From: Chthoniobacter flavus
Lineage (GTDB): Bacteria; Verrucomicrobiota; Verrucomicrobiia; Chthoniobacterales; JACTMZ01
Length of the DNA stretch: 45,321 bases
Assembly (NCBI GenBank): GCA_945871065.1
Contig: CAMBUL010000013.1
Span: 1-45,321, forward strand
Direction of reading: 5' to 3'
A program made the position numbers and the translations under genes. Positions 1 to 7,351 of this stretch are shown here, in pieces; positions within the stretch are counted from its first letter, which is position 1; each line of letters starts with the position of its first letter. Under the pieces are notes generated by a model. That model made no database searches and had not been told where the DNA came from. It saw only the letters and a list, made by a program, of their open reading frames with translations.

Positions 1-44
1 ACCCGTGGCCGGACTTTGTCACGGCCCCGAAAAAAAAAGGCCAA

Positions 45-107
45 GACGCACTCCGGGTGTTCCTACGGCTCCGCTTCGCTGCGCCTCCGGAACACCCGGA
101 GTGCGTC
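45..107. repeat. Perfect 19-bp inverted repeat with 25-nt loop
   Basis: The left arm (45-63, GACGCACTCCGGGTGTTCC) is the exact reverse complement of the right arm (89-107). The loop is GC-rich and contains GGCTCCGCTTCGCTGCGCC. Such a stem would be very stable in RNA. It has no following T tract, so it is not a classic intrinsic terminator. It may be a dispersed intergenic (REP-like) hairpin or a rho-independent-like stop for a gene outside the window. Confidence 0.8.
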
Positions 108-175
108 AGTCAGGCAGAACCACTTTTACAGACAGATTGTTGCACTACCTACGCCTCGTCTTGGGACAATAAAAT

Positions 176-224
176 CGTGTCCAGTCGGGGTCACACGGTT
201 GGACACAATCTTCTGCCATCTTCT
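176..224 (+). repeat. Left copy of inverted hairpin repeat flanking the acylase gene
   Basis: This 49-nt segment begins CGTGTCCAG, contains the pair GTGTCC (177-182) and GGACAC (201-206), and ends in an ATCTTC-rich tail pointing towards the acylase gene. The reverse complement of 1534-1582 matches it at 39 of 49 positions without gaps (counted by eye). Confidence 0.7.
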
Positions 225-309
225 TTAATCCGTGGCTAAGGCTTGTTCCTCTGCCACTTGGCCTCACGCGCTTGCCAGCGACCAGGGGTTTCCATGAGTA
301 TCGGGACTG

Positions 310-1461
310 ATGAAAACCATTCTGTCCCTCCTTTTGTCCATCATTCTCACCACGCCGTCCGCGCTGGCCTGCACGGCCTTCCAGATCAAATCCAACGACG
401 GGGCCCAGATTTATTTCCGCTCGATGGAGTTCGGTTATCCGTTCAATTCCAAGATACTCATTGTGCCGCGCGGCACTGAATGCACGGGCACCGCGCCGGG
501 CGGAAAACCTGGCAAGAAGTGGGCAGTCAAATACGGTTATATCGGACTGAACGTCGATGTCCTTCCGACCGCGGTGGCGGATGGTCAGAACGAAAAGGGC
601 CTCGCTGTCGGCATGCTTTATCTGCCGGGCTACGCGCAGTATCAGGACCCCGGCGCGGCGCCGGCCGACGAATCGCTCGGGAGTTGGGAGGTGCCGAACT
701 ACCTGCTGGCCAATTGCTCCACGGTGGATGAAGCCGTGGCCGCGCTGAAAAATGACGTTTACGTCGCGCAGCAGGAATTCGTGCCCTTCAAAGAAGTGCT
801 GCCGGTCCATTGGTGGATAGGGGACGCCAGCGGTAAGGTCATGGTGGTCGAGTACATCGACGGCAAGCTCAAGGTCTACGACGCTCCGCTCGGCACGCTG
901 ACCAACTCGCCCCCCTACGAGTGGCAGACAATCAATGTCGGCAACTACGTCGACCTCTCGCCGGTTAACGTACCCGAGCGAACCCTCGGGGCATTCACCT
1001 CAGTCAACTACGGCCAAGGATCCGGCGCCATCGGCCTGCCCGGCGATCTCTCGCCGCCCTCGCGCTTCATCCGCGCTGCGCTCTTCTCACATTGGGCCAC
1101 ACCCGGGGCCACGGCGAACGATACGGTCAACCTCGGCTTCCACGTGCTCAACACGTTCGACATTTTTAACGGCGCGATCCAAAGCAACTCCGCCGACCAG
1201 ACGGCCAATACGAAAGGCTTCCTCACTTCGTCCGGCCAACCCAAGCTGGTTAACACTGACACGACCGAGTGGACCGTGGCCCATGACCGGACCAACCTGA
1301 AGACGTATGTCCGCACCTACAACGGCTTGGAAATCCAAACGGTCGATCTGAAAGGGATCGACTTTGGGCAACCCGGGGTACGGGTCATCGGTCTGCAGAA
1401 CGACTTTGTGCCGGTAGACATCACGTCCAAGGCGAAGCCGCTCGCGGCCACGGCGGATTGA
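310..1461 (+). CDS. Secreted linear-amide C-N hydrolase (choloylglycine hydrolase / penicillin V acylase family)
   Basis: This protein of 383 residues is predicted to be an N-terminal-nucleophile hydrolase that cleaves amide bonds of conjugated bile salts, penicillin V, acyl-homoserine lactones or other N-acyl amides; the substrate cannot be told from sequence. Residues 1-20 form a signal peptide (hydrophobic core, then SALA). Removal would expose Cys21, the expected catalytic nucleophile, in CTAFQIKS. Other family landmarks are FRSMEFGY near residue 37 (Arg), NEKGLAVGMLY near 95, the TNSPPYEWQ block near 200 (Asn/Tyr) and SPPSRFIRA near 250 (Arg). The length fits the family, which is usually 330-380 residues. 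The ATG at 310 is chosen because it starts the signal peptide; its Shine-Dalgarno is weak. The gene stands alone, bracketed by the inverted repeats at 176-224 and 1534-1582. Confidence 0.88.
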   Translation: MKTILSLLLSIILTTPSALACTAFQIKSNDGAQIYFRSMEFGYPFNSKILIVPRGTECTGTAPGGKPGKKWAVKYGYIGLNVDVLPTAVADGQNEKGLAVGMLYLPGYAQYQDPGAAPADESLGSWEVPNYLLANCSTVDEAVAALKNDVYVAQQEFVPFKEVLPVHWWIGDASGKVMVVEYIDGKLKVYDAPLGTLTNSPPYEWQTINVGNYVDLSPVNVPERTLGAFTSVNYGQGSGAIGLPGDLSPPSRFIRAALFSHWATPGATANDTVNLGFHVLNTFDIFNGAIQSNSADQTANTKGFLTSSGQPKLVNTDTTEWTVAHDRTNLKTYVRTYNGLEIQTVDLKGIDFGQPGVRVIGLQNDFVPVDITSKAKPLAATAD

Positions 1462-1533
1462 AAGGGCACGCCACAGTCGGAGCGGAGCGGAGAGAGGCAG
1501 CTCGAAGAGCTGAGCGAAGTATTCAAATTGGGG

Positions 1534-1582
1534 AAGATAGAAGATGATTGTGTCCCGACGTGTGAGCCCAGCTGGACACGGC
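1534..1582 (-). repeat. Right copy of inverted hairpin repeat flanking the acylase gene
   Basis: On the minus strand it reads like 176-224 (39 of 49 identical). It contains GTGTCC (1550-1555) and GGACAC (1574-1579), so the unit itself can fold into a hairpin. The two copies face each other across the acylase gene with their ATCTTC tails on the gene side. Confidence 0.7.
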
Positions 1583-1595
1583 TGCATCTGTGGGA

Positions 1596-1631
1596 GTAGA
1601 GGTGGCTCGCGGCTACAGACGCCGCTTCTAC
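1596..1631. repeat. Imperfect hairpin upstream of the chloride channel gene
   Basis: The arms GTAGAGGTGGC (1596-1606) and GCCGCTTCTAC (1621-1631) pair at 9 of 11 positions around a 14-nt GC-rich loop. It ends 19 nt before the ClC start codon, so it would lie in the mRNA leader. It may be a dispersed intergenic repeat or affect translation. No T tract follows. Confidence 0.45.
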
Positions 1632-1650
1632 TTTATCGTTCCGCGCGACC

Positions 1651-3045
1651 ATGAACCCCGAATCGACCCACAGCACTTGGCGCGCGCTTGGCGCGGCGCT
1701 CATCGGGGCTGTCTTGGCCGGGTTGGGGGCTTTGCTCTTTGTGGTTTTTGACCAACAGTCCACGGAACTGTCGCGGGTTGTTTGGGAGGCGGCGCCGTGG
1801 GCCGTCTTTGTTATCATGCCGGCAGGCTTCGCCTTGATCCTCTGGCTGCGTGATCATGTCTTCCCTGGGACGGACGGGACGGGGATCCCGCAGACGATTG
1901 CCGTCGTGTCAGCAGGACCGGGCGAGTTGCGTGATCGTTTGCTCTCCATGCGCGTGGCGTTCGGCAAAGCGTTGCTGCTCGGGCTGGGACTGTTCTCGTT
2001 TCTCTCGATCGGACGCGAAGGGCCGTCGGTGCAGGTCGGGGCGTGCTTCATGAACTTGGTGAGCAAATGGACGGTGTTTCCACCTTATTTGATGGAGCGC
2101 GGACTGATCCTGGCCGGTGGCGCGGCGGGTATTGCTGCGGCTTTCAATGCGCCGATCGCGGGGATTGTGTTTGCCTTCGAAGAAATCGGACGGCGCTTCG
2201 ACAAGGAGAATCTTGGCACCATCGTGCGCACGGTCATGGTGGCGTGTTTGGTCTGCGTGGTTTTTCTTGGAAACTATTTTTTCTACGGGCGAATCGATTA
2301 TGACCGGCTCATCCCGCTGGAGTTCATGTCGCCCGGACCGTGGGTTGCGGTGCTGATCATCGGATTGGCCGGCGGGCTGCTTGGCGGGTTATTCGCCAAA
2401 GTGCTGCTCGTGCTGGTGCCGTATGTCTCCCTAATGATCCGCCGGAGGTTTCTCGCCGTTGCCGTGATCACCGGACTGGCCTGCGCTGCGTTAGCATGGA
2501 CTTCAGACGGCGCCACACTGGGCACAGGCTATGATCAGGCGCGGGCGCTCATTGTGCAGGACAGTCCGCAGTATCTCGCGACGTTGCCGCCGGAAGAAGT
2601 AGCGCGCTTGGCTGCGACGCGGGAACACACCGGACCGTGGTATGCGCTGCAGCGCGCTGCCGCGACCATGATGGTGCTGCTCACCGGAATTCCTGGCGGG
2701 TTGTTTGATCCGTCCTTTTCCATCGGCGCGGGGTTGGGGCATTTGACTGCGCCTTGGTTGGCGGTGACCGGTGCCACGACGCAGGGGATTATTTTGCTTT
2801 GGGTGGTGTCGTATTTCTCCGGCGTGGTGCAGAGCCCGATGACCGCGTTCATTATTCTGATCGAAATGACGGGCGCGGTGGCTTTCACCTTACCGCTGGG
2901 GTTGGCGTCAATCGTGGCTTATGAGGCTTCGCGGCGGATATGTCCGGTGGCGCTGTACGAGGCGTTGGCGGAGAATTTTCTACGCTCGGGCCGGGCGGTG
3001 GGCGAAGGTTCGGTCGATAAACAGAGGCCGGACTCGCCGGGTTAG
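1651..3045 (+). CDS. ClC-family chloride channel / H+-Cl- antiporter
   Basis: This integral membrane protein of 464 residues should move chloride (or another anion such as fluoride or nitrate) across the inner membrane. It carries the ClC signatures in order: GTGIPQ near residue 75 (the GSGIPE region), GREGPSVQ at 121-128 with the gating glutamate Glu123, and PIAGIVFAFEE with Glu177/Glu178, matching the proton-pathway glutamate of exchangers. The later GGLFDPSFSIGA near 350 is equivalent to GIFAPSL. The presence of both glutamates favours an exchanger over a channel. There is no C-terminal CBS pair, as in short bacterial ClCs. The start ATG at 1651 follows a hairpin at 1596-1631. The polar C-terminal tail (last ~20 residues) is not conserved. 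Confidence 0.93.
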   Translation: MNPESTHSTWRALGAALIGAVLAGLGALLFVVFDQQSTELSRVVWEAAPWAVFVIMPAGFALILWLRDHVFPGTDGTGIPQTIAVVSAGPGELRDRLLSMRVAFGKALLLGLGLFSFLSIGREGPSVQVGACFMNLVSKWTVFPPYLMERGLILAGGAAGIAAAFNAPIAGIVFAFEEIGRRFDKENLGTIVRTVMVACLVCVVFLGNYFFYGRIDYDRLIPLEFMSPGPWVAVLIIGLAGGLLGGLFAKVLLVLVPYVSLMIRRRFLAVAVITGLACAALAWTSDGATLGTGYDQARALIVQDSPQYLATLPPEEVARLAATREHTGPWYALQRAAATMMVLLTGIPGGLFDPSFSIGAGLGHLTAPWLAVTGATTQGIILLWVVSYFSGVVQSPMTAFIILIEMTGAVAFTLPLGLASIVAYEASRRICPVALYEALAENFLRSGRAVGEGSVDKQRPDSPG

Positions 3046-3209
3046 CGAGGTTGGGCTTCACGGGGCCGGAGCAACCAACTGCGGGTAGAGGGCGCCCAGA
3101 CCTTCTTGGACGAGGCTAAGTGCGATGGCGATTAGCGCTTCCGCAGGACTCCCGAAATCGGAGTGAAAAAGTTAACCTCCGAATGGACGGGGTGGTCGCA
3201 GACTAGGTG
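3046..3209. other. Intergenic region, nothing recognised
   Basis: This is the gap between the chloride channel stop and the broken small secreted peptide frame at 3210. I see no gene, tRNA or clear terminator. GCGATTAGCGC near 3126-3136 is a minor self-complementary patch. The remaining non-coding part up to 3346 is taken by the peptide frame. Confidence 0.5.
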
Positions 3210-3350
3210 ATGAAATGATTCCTAGCCATTGTTACTACAGCGATCGCCCTGGTTGCCCTCTCCTCGTCCAGCTTCGCCGACGACTGCGGTCCCCGCACTG
3301 GCGACGGCGAAAATTCGAAAGGCAAAAAGAAGGAAAGCACAGAGAGCTAA
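3210..3350 (+). pseudogene. Small secreted peptide frame broken by an in-frame TGA at codon 3
   Basis: From ATG 3210 the frame reads Met-Lys-stop (TGA at 3216-3218) and then stays open to TAA 3348-3350: 43 codons with a textbook signal peptide (FLAIVTTAIALVALSSSSFA) followed by a short polar Cys- and Lys-containing tail (DDCGPRTG..., KGKKKES). Change of one base (TGG to TGA, for example) would explain the stop. No alternative ATG, GTG or TTG restores the signal peptide, so as written it should not be made from the usual start. It overlaps the 3' end of the convergent dipeptidase gene by 4 nt. It may be a recent pseudogene, a sequencing error or a gene using a non-standard start. Confidence 0.4.
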
Positions 3351-4312
3351 TATTCCGTGGCTACATCATAAATAAGCACTTTACTGGTCAGCGGCCGGAG
3401 CACTTCACGGATGGCTTTTTCGTGCGCGGGGTTTTTCTCGAAGTTGGCCAAAGACGGTCGGTCCTTGAAGCGCATGAGGAGGGCGAGGTCGAAAGTGTCG
3501 TCCACCGTGGGGCGCTGGCTCGGGACGGGCCCTCCGTAGCGGACCGATTCGATGAGGCCGGTGGACTTGCGGAGCTCTTTGGTCGCGCGGATGAGCGCGG
3601 CGCGGTCTGCTATGTTGCCGGGACGTTCGAGCCAGACAAAGACCAGGTGGTCGATGCTGCCGAGACGGGCGTCGGCCGGCGCTTCCCGGGCGAGAGTGTC
3701 GATTGGAATATCGAGAGGGGGATAAGCTTCCCACCCTTGCAGATCGAAATGCCACCATTCCGTCGGGAAACCGATGAAGCCGTGGCGTTGCATAGTATCC
3801 TCCAGGAGTTGACGGTTGCGCCGCTGGCCGGCGGTGCCACCCAGATAATCACGGTGGGCACGGTTTGAAAAATCGTCGAAGTCGCTGGGCATGGGCAATT
3901 CAAGGCCCGATTTATCGACCAAGGTGACATCAACCGCCGTGCCCCGGGTGTGGCGACCCTTGTTTTGGGCCGGATTGGAGACATAGCGCTCATCGCGGAT
4001 GAGATCCCACATTTTTTGTTGCACGGAGAGTGGCCGGTAGGCGTCCCAAACCTTGAGACCAAGCCCGCGTTTCTGCAGATCGCGCTGCACCCGGCTCAAG
4101 GCGCGGGCAGCATCCCGGTGAAGGAAGAGGCGCGGCAGCGGGTAGAGGACTTCGCGGGTGAAGTTGTGCCTTGTGGCGTAGCGCACCTCGGGTAGGCAGG
4201 GAGGTTGCACCGTTTCGAGCGCAACGAGTCCGTTGTGCGGCGCCCCGGCCAGCCCGGGTGAGAGGATCAGCGAAAGGACGAGAAGGGCAAAGGCAGAACG
4301 GGCCATCGTCAT
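3347..4312 (-). CDS. VanX-like D-Ala-D-Ala dipeptidase (M15D) fused to a C-terminal Dabb domain
   Basis: This exported protein of 321 residues has a signal peptide (about 1-24, ending LAGA). Residues ~30-205 are a zinc D-alanyl-D-alanine dipeptidase domain: DAYRP with Arg93, GRHTRGTAVD with zinc ligands His121 and Asp128, and EWWH with catalytic Glu185 and ligand His188. It should trim D-Ala-D-Ala or cell-wall dipeptides in the periplasm. Residues ~217-321 are a second domain resembling the Dabb (stress-responsive alpha/beta barrel, PF07876) family: a DHLVFVW strand, VRYGGPVP, FDLALLMRF and NPAHEKAI. This domain is normally a stand-alone protein of ~100 residues, so the fusion is unusual. The start could be ATG 4312 or ATG 4306. 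A role in vancomycin resistance is not implied, since no vanH or vanA lies nearby; peptidoglycan recycling is more likely. Confidence 0.88.
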   Translation of the reverse strand: MTMARSAFALLVLSLILSPGLAGAPHNGLVALETVQPPCLPEVRYATRHNFTREVLYPLPRLFLHRDAARALSRVQRDLQKRGLGLKVWDAYRPLSVQQKMWDLIRDERYVSNPAQNKGRHTRGTAVDVTLVDKSGLELPMPSDFDDFSNRAHRDYLGGTAGQRRNRQLLEDTMQRHGFIGFPTEWWHFDLQGWEAYPPLDIPIDTLAREAPADARLGSIDHLVFVWLERPGNIADRAALIRATKELRKSTGLIESVRYGGPVPSQRPTVDDTFDLALLMRFKDRPSLANFEKNPAHEKAIREVLRPLTSKVLIYDVATEY

Positions 4313-4440
4313 GCCTCGGGAGGATATGGCTTTGAAGGGCAGAGGAAAGCTTCGGGATGGGGGGGCGTAACCGATTTCTTCCGGACCGAACCACTGCCCG
4401 TTTGCCTTTACCTGCGATCTGATTTCAACTCTTGGGTCGG

Positions 4441-5358
4441 ATGGATCACTGGTTTTGGTTTAGTTTGCCGGACTTCGCTTACTCCTTCCAGAGTGTGGTG
4501 CTCGAAGGAGTGCCGTTCATTCTGGCTGGGGTTGTGCTGAGCGGCTTGATCGACGCGTTTCTCCCGCCAAGGGTGCTGGCGCGCCTTCTTCCGCGCCACC
4601 CGGCCGCCGGCATTCTTCTCGGTGGCGCCCTCGGGGCCATCTTGCCGATGTGCGAGTGCGGCATTGTGGTGGTCATCCGACGCCTCCTGCAGAAAGGCCT
4701 ACCCCTCTCCAGTGCCATGGCCTACATGCTCGCGGCCCCGGTGGTAAATCCGATCGTGGCGGTGAGCACCTATGCGGCTTTCCGTGGCCTAGGACCGATG
4801 GAAATGATGCTCTGCCGGATCGCTTTGTCCTTCGGCGTTGCAGTGACTATAGCCAGTGTCGTCCATTTCCTGCGCAGGGCATGGATTCTCAGACCAGACC
4901 TTGTCGTACCCCCAGTGATCGATGATCACCACGATCACCGGAGCAGGAAAGAAAAGTCAGCCGCCGCAGTGCGGGCGGCGACCACGGACTTTCTCGATGT
5001 GACTGTCTTCTTCGTGCTCGGTGCGGCCGTGGCCACGCTGTTTAACACGAGCGTGAACCAACAATTAATTATGCCGCTGGCCGATGATCGTGCTCTGGCC
5101 GTCGGGAGTATGATGGCTCTGGCTGCCCTGCTTTCATTGTGCAGCACCTCGGACGCTTTTGTCGCCGCGACATTTACTGCTTTTCCGTCCGCCGCGAAGC
5201 TGGCCTTCATGAGTTTCGGCCCGGTGGTCGATCTCAAACTGGTCTTTATTTACGGCCTGGTCTTCCGTAAGCGTTTCATTCTCCTCCTAGTAGTTGCCCT
5301 CATCCTCTTAATTTTCGCGGCTTGCACCATGTTGCCCATTCCCAACTTTCGCGGATAA
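4441..5358 (+). CDS. DUF318/UPF0718-type permease
   Basis: This predicted inner-membrane permease has about 305 residues and roughly eight hydrophobic segments. Family marks are PMCECGIVV near residue 70 and LAAPVVNPIVAV near 95, each followed by a membrane segment, with a similar half-repeat in the C-terminal part (LLSLCSTSDAFVAA). A cytoplasmic or periplasmic loop near 160 is rich in His and Asp (DDHHDHRSRK), which may bind metal. ATG 4441 is preferred over TTG 4432 because it gives the more usual start codon. The stop overlaps the next start (TAATG), so it is translationally coupled to the TIGR03943 protein, its usual partner. The substrate is not established; metal or small-solute transport is a guess. 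Confidence 0.85.
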   Translation: MDHWFWFSLPDFAYSFQSVVLEGVPFILAGVVLSGLIDAFLPPRVLARLLPRHPAAGILLGGALGAILPMCECGIVVVIRRLLQKGLPLSSAMAYMLAAPVVNPIVAVSTYAAFRGLGPMEMMLCRIALSFGVAVTIASVVHFLRRAWILRPDLVVPPVIDDHHDHRSRKEKSAAAVRAATTDFLDVTVFFVLGAAVATLFNTSVNQQLIMPLADDRALAVGSMMALAALLSLCSTSDAFVAATFTAFPSAAKLAFMSFGPVVDLKLVFIYGLVFRKRFILLLVVALILLIFAACTMLPIPNFRG

Positions 5359-6200
5359 TGAAGAGGATACTTACTTTGGTGACGTTGCTTCTCTGGGGAA
5401 CAACCTTTCTCTATTTCTACCTAAGCGGACGCATCGCGTCCTATTTGCACCCGCAATTCCACGTTTATGTCGTGGTAGCTGGTGCTGGATTGCTCGTCCT
5501 GGGGGCTTTGTGGTGGTGGGCCTCGCGTGAGACCGACGCGGGCTGCGCGGAAGGCGGTTGCCATCACGATGGGAACGAGCCGAGAGGCGGGCTGACCGCG
5601 GGTACAATTCTCGCTTTCCTCGTGCTTTTGCTGCCCCTCACGGCGGCCGCTTTCATTTCGCCCGGCCAATTCGGCGAAGCCATGGTGATGAACCGGAGGG
5701 TGGTGACCGATGTCTCGCAATTGCCCTCCGCAGAATTGCCGGGCGGGTCATGGCAAGATGCCCCGGCGTGGGATGATGGTGTGGATTCAGCCGATGAATC
5801 ACGGCCCGAGGACCAAGAGGAAGGGGTGGAATATTTCACCCGCACTCCGGACGGGGCGATTCAAGTGGAGACGCTCGACTTGCTTTTCGCCGCGGAGGAA
5901 CCGGCCTTGCGGGAAGAATTCGAAAACCAGCGAGTGTCCATTATCGGCCAATACATTCCACCGCGGGGCGGAGCCGAGGGTGGATTCGATTTGGTCCGCA
6001 TGTTTGTCGTCTGCTGTGCGGCGGATGCACGGCCGCTGGGCATCAAGGTGGTGGGTGATCCGGTCGAGGTGCCGCGCATGGGGTGGGTCAGGATTACCGG
6101 GGTGGCACGCTTCGAGGACAAGGGAGGGACCATCGAGCCGAGGCTGGAACTGGAAAAAATCGAGGAGGTTGAGGCGCCACGTGAATCGTTTCTTTATTAA
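5358..6200 (+). CDS. TIGR03943/DUF1980 (YcgQ-like) permease partner protein
   Basis: This membrane-anchored protein of 280 residues has two N-terminal membrane segments (about 1-25 and 30-55), a third near 80-105, and a soluble C-terminal domain. The region RMFVVCCAADARPLGI near residue 215 is the family signature, with an invariant-looking CC and Asp. A Cys/His cluster (DAGCAEGGCHHDGN, ~60-75) lies just after the second membrane segment and suggests metal binding. ATG 5358 overlaps the permease stop by one base, so the two proteins are probably made in fixed ratio and work together. The family is repeatedly found with DUF318 permeases; its biochemical role is not known to me. The gene overlaps the following CrtC-like gene by 20 nt. 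Confidence 0.85.
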   Translation: MKRILTLVTLLLWGTTFLYFYLSGRIASYLHPQFHVYVVVAGAGLLVLGALWWWASRETDAGCAEGGCHHDGNEPRGGLTAGTILAFLVLLLPLTAAAFISPGQFGEAMVMNRRVVTDVSQLPSAELPGGSWQDAPAWDDGVDSADESRPEDQEEGVEYFTRTPDGAIQVETLDLLFAAEEPALREEFENQRVSIIGQYIPPRGGAEGGFDLVRMFVVCCAADARPLGIKVVGDPVEVPRMGWVRITGVARFEDKGGTIEPRLELEKIEEVEAPRESFLY

Positions 6201-7290
6201 CGGTCTCCTCTTTACCTGCTTGAGCGGGCTTGTCTCGCCAAAAGCGGCCGCCGACGAGTGGGCCCTGGCTCTGCCTGGTTGGAAATACGAATTTCCGCGG
6301 GATCACCATGCGCACCCTGAGTTCAAAACTGAGTGGTGGTATTTCACGGGGAACCTGACCGGAGACGATGGGCGGGACTACGGGTATCAGCTGACGTTTT
6401 TCCGTCAGGGTGTGCAACGAAAGACTGAATCAGAGACCCGTTTTGCGGTCGGTGAGATCAAGCTGGCCCACTTCGCGGTGACGGAGATTTCCGGCGCGCG
6501 TTTTCATTATGCGCAAAAGGTATCCCGGGGGGCGTTCGGCGAGGCGGGCTTTGCCGAGGGCGAGCGCGTGGCGTGGATTGACGATTGGGAGTTGCGTCTG
6601 CGGGAAGGTTCCGGGTTTGTTTTGCAGGCGAGGGATGCTGCCTTTGCCTTGGAGCTTAGCCTTATTCCGCACAAGCCGCCGATCTTTCACGGCGAGAACG
6701 GGGTAAGTCAGAAGTCCGAGGGTGAGGGACGGGCTTCGCACTACTATTCCTTCAGCCGCCTGGAGACGGTAGGGCGCCTGATGATCGACGGCCGGGCGGT
6801 GGCGGTGACTGGCTGGTCATGGTTCGATCAAGAGTGGGCGACCAATCAACTGACGGAAAACCAGACGGGTTGGGACTGGTTGAGTTTACAATTCGAGGAT
6901 GGCACGGAGCTGATGCTTTTCCAAATTCGGCTGAAAGATGGGGGGCGCGATGCATTTTCGCACGGAACGTGGATCGACGCCAAGGGCGCAAGCACGGCGG
7001 TGAAGAATGAAGATTTCGAGTTGTTGCCGGGGCGGGTCTGGCGAAGCAAGGACACCGGGGGTGATTATCCGGTGGAGTGGACGGTGCGCATCCCGAGGCT
7101 GGAACTCGAGGTCACGGTGCAGGCCGCATTGGACGGTCAGGAGTTGCTCTTGCGGCCGATTAGTTATTGGGAGGGAAGCGTGCGGGCGGTAGGGACGCGG
7201 CGAAAGCAAGCGATACGAGCCCGGGGCTATCTCGAAATGACGGGATACGTTGGTGGGTTAGTCGGCCTACAGGCGCCAGAGACGCGATAG
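6181..7290 (+). CDS. Secreted CrtC/AttH-like lipocalin-fold protein
   Basis: This is an exported protein of about 369 residues of the CrtC (carotenoid 1,2-hydratase-like, PF07143) and Lipocalin_9 group, annotated generically as 'predicted secreted hydrolase'. GTG 6181 gives a signal peptide (NRFFINGLLFTCLSGLVSPKAAA) and has GAGGAGG at 6162-6168 upstream. Family blocks are HPEFKTEWWYFTGNL near residue 45, YGYQLTFFR near 65, AHFAVTEI near 95, GWSWFDQEWATNQL near 210 and W.WLSLQFEDGTELMLFQ near 230. It overlaps the upstream gene by 20 nt, so it belongs to the same operon as the permease pair. Carotenoid hydration is unlikely without other crt genes; binding of a hydrophobic ligand is more plausible. 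Confidence 0.82.
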   Translation: MNRFFINGLLFTCLSGLVSPKAAADEWALALPGWKYEFPRDHHAHPEFKTEWWYFTGNLTGDDGRDYGYQLTFFRQGVQRKTESETRFAVGEIKLAHFAVTEISGARFHYAQKVSRGAFGEAGFAEGERVAWIDDWELRLREGSGFVLQARDAAFALELSLIPHKPPIFHGENGVSQKSEGEGRASHYYSFSRLETVGRLMIDGRAVAVTGWSWFDQEWATNQLTENQTGWDWLSLQFEDGTELMLFQIRLKDGGRDAFSHGTWIDAKGASTAVKNEDFELLPGRVWRSKDTGGDYPVEWTVRIPRLELEVTVQAALDGQELLLRPISYWEGSVRAVGTRRKQAIRARGYLEMTGYVGGLVGLQAPETR

Positions 7291-7351
7291 GGCGCGGGGG
7301 CAACTGGCCGGAGGAAAGCGGCGCCGAGTCGCCGTAGTCTAAAATGCCGGG

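Larger units (their letters stand above)
1..309. other. Intergenic region with repeats, no convincing gene
   Basis: This stretch before the acylase gene has short open frames on both strands, but none has a recognisable protein, ribosome binding site or codon pattern. It holds a long perfect inverted repeat (45-107) and the left copy of a hairpin repeat (176-224) whose inverted partner lies beyond the acylase gene. A run of eight A residues near 31-38 is also present. I see no promoter good enough to list. Confidence 0.6.

Noticed and set aside
5710-6180. Upstream in-frame extension of the CrtC-like gene
   Set aside because: The extension overlaps the DUF1980 gene in another frame, and the signal peptide begins at GTG 6181, so the true start is there.
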